Below are positions 5,556 through 6,428 of a stretch of 6,428 bases of DNA, piece after piece. The position numbers were made by a program, and so were the translations under genes. Within the stretch, counting starts at the first letter, position 1; each line of letters opens with the position of its first letter. The stretch is taken from contig DAINCF010000420.1 of assembly GCA_036732565.1 (NCBI GenBank), forward strand, positions 1 through 6,428, read 5' to 3'. The notes below the pieces were generated by a model, which was not told the origin of the DNA, searched no databases, and saw nothing but the letters and a program-made list of their open reading frames with translations. The DNA comes from JAIVJN01 sp036732565 (GTDB lineage: Bacteria > Acidobacteriota > Vicinamibacteria > Vicinamibacterales > UBA2999).

Positions 5556-6428
5556 ATGAGCGTCCGAGCCGCCGCGCTGCTCGCCGGGCTCGCCTCAGCC
5601 GCATGGATCGTCCTGCGCGATCCAGCCTCGCTCTCCCTTCCCTCGCTCTACACCGGATATCAACCAGCCGATTCCATCGCCGCGCAGCTGATCGAACCGG
5701 TCCTCCGCGCTCCGTGGGTGGGCACGATCTGGTGGCTCTTCGCCGCGCTGCTCGCGATCTGCCTCGCCAGCGAGGCGTGGCTACTGTCCGTCCTCTACGG
5801 CGCGTCGGCCGCCGCCGCCGCGGTCGCGTTGATCGCAACCATCACGACCGGGCCGTGGACCGACTCGGTCCGGCACGGTGGCCCGCTCGCGATTGCCTTG
5901 GCGTCCACCTGGCTCTCCTGGTTGTTTCTTGGGCGACGAAGCGCTGGATCGGCGCGCGAAGCCGGTCGGTCTCGCCACAACGACCCGGAAGCTCGCGACG
6001 GCGGATCGATACGAACGGCTCCCGCCTCGAATGCGGCGGGCCTTCTGTGCTGGGTCGCCGCGATCTCGACGTCGTGGCTCGCCATCCTGTGCGCGCCGAT
6101 GGTGCTCGCGTCGCTCACGCTTGGCGAACATCGAAAACGCGTGCGCGTGGGGTTCGTCGCCGCCGGGTTGCTGGCCGCGTCGGTCGGCGTCGCGCTCTAT
6201 TGCGCGCGCGTTGCGGTCCTCACGACCGCTCTTACCGCCGGCGGCGCACCCGCGGTGTCGAACCTCGAGGTCCTGACGGCGCTGTTCGATCCGGTTCGAG
6301 CATCGCCCCCGTCCGAGGGCGCCGATCTGGGGGCCGGCGCCCTCATCGCGATGGCGTTGGCCGCCCTCGGTGCCGCGGGTGCGACGACGAGACGCCGCTG
6401 GCGCGGTGGCGTGGTGATCAGCGCGCCG
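5556..6428 (+). CDS. Polytopic membrane protein, N-terminal part, runs off the window
   Basis: An open frame of 291 codons starts at ATG 5556 (MSVRAAALLAGLASAAW) and has no stop before the window ends. An in-frame TGA at 5517-5519 bounds it upstream, and 5556 is the first start codon after that stop. Hydrophobic segments lie at about residues 5-20, 57-72, 74-98, 108-126, 161-189, 196-223 and 258-276, suggesting six or seven membrane helices so far. A polar, Arg-rich loop at about 127-160 separates the first and second groups. I see no motif that fixes a family. Large multi-helix proteins such as GT-C-type glycosyltransferases can look like this, but nothing diagnostic is present. Overlapping frames on both strands give Arg-rich, low-complexity translations and are less credible. 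Reality of the gene is likely; function is unknown. Confidence 0.75.
   Translation, partial: MSVRAAALLAGLASAAWIVLRDPASLSLPSLYTGYQPADSIAAQLIEPVLRAPWVGTIWWLFAALLAICLASEAWLLSVLYGASAAAAAVALIATITTGPWTDSVRHGGPLAIALASTWLSWLFLGRRSAGSAREAGRSRHNDPEARDGGSIRTAPASNAAGLLCWVAAISTSWLAILCAPMVLASLTLGEHRKRVRVGFVAAGLLAASVGVALYCARVAVLTTALTAGGAPAVSNLEVLTALFDPVRASPPSEGADLGAGALIAMALAALGAAGATTRRRWRGGVVISAP

Noticed and set aside
5878..6276. A 132-codon plus-strand open frame, and minus-strand frames at 5494-5838, 5781-6131 and 5795-6118
   Set aside because: All are Arg/Pro/Ala-rich and overlap the continuous hydrophobic frame that starts at 5556, which has a bounded start and sensible membrane helices.

Overview
The window is high-GC DNA (roughly two thirds G+C by eye) from a diderm (Gram-negative-type) bacterium, since it encodes an RND inner-membrane pump and a TolC-family outer-membrane channel. 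The GC-rich coding style, the degenerate GGTTCTCG/GAACCC spacer repeats and the -10-like boxes almost touching start codons resemble what I recall from Acidobacteriota (Vicinamibacteria-like) genomes. That placement is a low-confidence impression and was not tested.

Layout. Positions 1-42 are an in-frame tail of an upstream gene, probably the periplasmic adaptor (membrane fusion protein), whose stop codon abuts the next start. Positions 43-3195 encode a complete 1050-residue HAE1/AcrB-type RND multidrug transporter with an intact proton-relay set and equivalents of all six AcrB distal-pocket phenylalanines. Positions 3188-4525 encode a TolC-family outer-membrane factor whose start overlaps the pump stop by 8 bases. 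The start at 3188, rather than 3149, gives a clean signal peptide and a Shine-Dalgarno site. Together these form an adaptor-pump-channel operon for a tripartite efflux machine spanning both membranes.

Positions 4526-4691 are a repeat-filled spacer with tandem copies of a GGTTCTCG-like unit, a palindrome beginning directly after the channel stop codon, and long inverted-repeat arms. Positions 4692-5408 encode an unrecognised 238-residue membrane-anchored or exported protein. Positions 5409-5555 are a second, unrelated palindrome-rich spacer. Positions 5556-6428 hold the start of a polytopic membrane protein that remains open at the window edge.

The two efflux genes inside the operon have GGAGG ribosome sites. 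The two downstream genes have no such site; instead each has a GTTRTART box 9 or 12 bases before its ATG, suggesting separate transcription with a leaderless or very short 5' end. I see no mobile element, CRISPR array or RNA gene. The efflux operon is ordinary in kind. The less explained parts are the two spacers and the two unrecognised membrane-associated genes.
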